From: Gracilimonas tropica DSM 19535
GTDB lineage: Bacteria; Bacteroidota; Rhodothermia; Balneolales; Balneolaceae
Direction of reading: 5' to 3'
NCBI RefSeq assembly: GCF_000375425.1
Contig: NZ_AQXG01000013.1
Location: 1-64,000 of the forward strand
Length of the DNA stretch: 64,000 bases
The position numbers and the translations under genes are program-made. The notes under the pieces are model-generated. The model was given only the letters and a program-made list of their open reading frames with translations, was not told the origin of the DNA and did no database searches. Position 1 is the first letter of the stretch. Each line of letters starts with the position of its first letter. Positions 63,390 to 64,000 of the stretch are shown here, piece by piece.

Positions 63390-64000
63390 CTACTCATCTA
63401 TACTCAAGTCCAATTTGTCCCGCAGCCGGTTCCAGCGCAAGTTGTCATCCCCATCTCCATAAAATACATGGGGAGTAATAAATATAACCAGCTCTGATTT
63501 ATCCATACTGGTGTACTTATTCCTGAACAAGCGGCCCAGCAGAGGTATGTCACCCAAAATTGGAACTTTATTTAAATTTTCCACCTCAGATTCCTGGATT
63601 AAACCTCCAAGAATAATAGTCTCTCCATCTTTAAGACGCACTGTTGAATCAAGAACTCTGCTATTGATGGTTGGAGGCACTTCCGCACTAAGATTGCCAA
63701 CCGGAGTATTAAATTCCGGATGAATTTCAGCCGTCACTTCTCCAGACGCACTTACCCAAGGAGTAATTTCTAATAAAACATTGGCTTCAATTTGTTCAAA
63801 CCTTTCTGTTTCCTGGGTCACAATTTGGTTCGGAGACTGTAATGGTGTGGTAGATTTTAGTAAAAAATATTGTGTTGTTCCTATTTCAATACTGGCCGTG
63901 TGCCCGTTAAGAGTTGAAATTTGAGGCCGTGATTTAATATTCACCAAACCCTCCTGACTCAGCGCTTGTATTCTGAAATAGAAATCATTCGGCAAACGGC
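63390..64000 (-). CDS. gspD: secretin (GspD/PilQ), C-terminal part only
   Basis: At least 201 residues; the gene runs off the right edge. The secretin core is clear: VPPTINSRVLDSTVRLKDGETIILGGL-type motif (quoted in parts: STVRLKDGE, IILGGLIQ), VPILGDIPLLGRLF and ELVIFITPH. It forms the outer-membrane channel. It is the most upstream gene of the operon in view; no GspE ATPase is in the window. Confidence 0.95.
   Translation of the reverse strand, partial: RLPNDFYFRIQALSQEGLVNIKSRPQISTLNGHTASIEIGTTQYFLLKSTTPLQSPNQIVTQETERFEQIEANVLLEITPWVSASGEVTAEIHPEFNTPVGNLSAEVPPTINSRVLDSTVRLKDGETIILGGLIQESEVENLNKVPILGDIPLLGRLFRNKYTSMDKSELVIFITPHVFYGDGDDNLRWNRLRDKLDLSIDE

Noticed and set aside
1-64000. CRISPR array
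   Set aside because: No regularly spaced identical repeats of 20-40 bp were seen; the iteron array has 7-bp units and no spacers.

Overview
The window looks like a piece of chromosome from the Balneolota/Rhodothermota side of the Bacteroidota (FCB) group. This is inferred from protein style: a pilus or type II secretion operon with fused PilM/PilN, secreted YD-repeat proteins with LamG-like domains, TcmP partner proteins and halophile-like acidic proteins. No rRNA or other marker gene is present, so the placement is tentative. There are three blocks: an integrated virus-like element (about 0.26-25.6 kb), a defence and accessory island (about 25.7-43.6 kb), and a pilus/type II secretion operon interrupted by a polymorphic-toxin locus (about 43.7-64 kb, all on the minus strand).

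Block 1 starts beside a CAT-anticodon tRNA gene cut by the window edge. A CI-like repressor faces a rightward early operon across a perfect 8-bp inverted repeat. The early operon holds a Cro-like gene, an HTH gene, a CHC2 zinc-finger primase and an SF3-type helicase, and ends in a terminator. A 280-bp array of 11 exact TGTTTCA/TGAAACA repeats in both orientations follows and looks like an iteron origin. The late region has many small proteins with one C-terminal membrane helix, a transglutaminase-like protein, a peptidoglycan-binding protein, a P-loop ATPase with a histone-H1-like tail, a 2409-aa RelA/SpoT + methyltransferase + SNF2 helicase fusion, two capsid candidates separated by a terminator, a fibre candidate, a lytic transglycosylase, an M15 peptidase and small lysis-like membrane proteins. 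No terminase, portal, HK97 capsid or tail gene is present. The best reading is a tailless, membrane-containing icosahedral provirus, perhaps related to Salisaeta icosahedral phage SSIP-1. The small membrane proteins share an N-terminal SGY...GLG signature and a GxxxG-type C-terminal helix, a possible virion sorting code. No integrase is in the window.

Block 2 carries a secreted protein, a Cas2-like small protein, DUF2513, a DUF4065(Panacea)-Fic pair, a three-Cys-motif (DUF5131) gene between two TcmP genes, a PD-ExK/methyltransferase restriction enzyme cut by one in-frame amber codon, a decayed IS110/IS1111-type element with 10-bp inverted repeats, and an AT-rich five-gene operon: SIS-HAD fusion, phosphoribosyltransferase-like protein, P-loop ATPase, unknown Rossmann-like protein and PfkB kinase. 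That operon is the strongest candidate for an undescribed defence or nucleotide-signalling system.

Block 3 reads right to left: secretin (partial), PilM/N (GspL-like), PilO (GspM-like), PilP/GspC-like, pseudopilin, prepilin peptidase, then the toxin locus, then a PilX/GspK-like protein, two minor pseudopilins and GspF. The toxin locus is a split Rhs system. A 2210-aa YD-repeat shell protein stops exactly where the Rhs core domain should begin, and the core is encoded in separate secreted genes (signal peptide + PKD + Rhs core + variable toxin tip), each followed by immunity candidates. A 680-bp near-identical duplication and a truncated third copy record tip shuffling.
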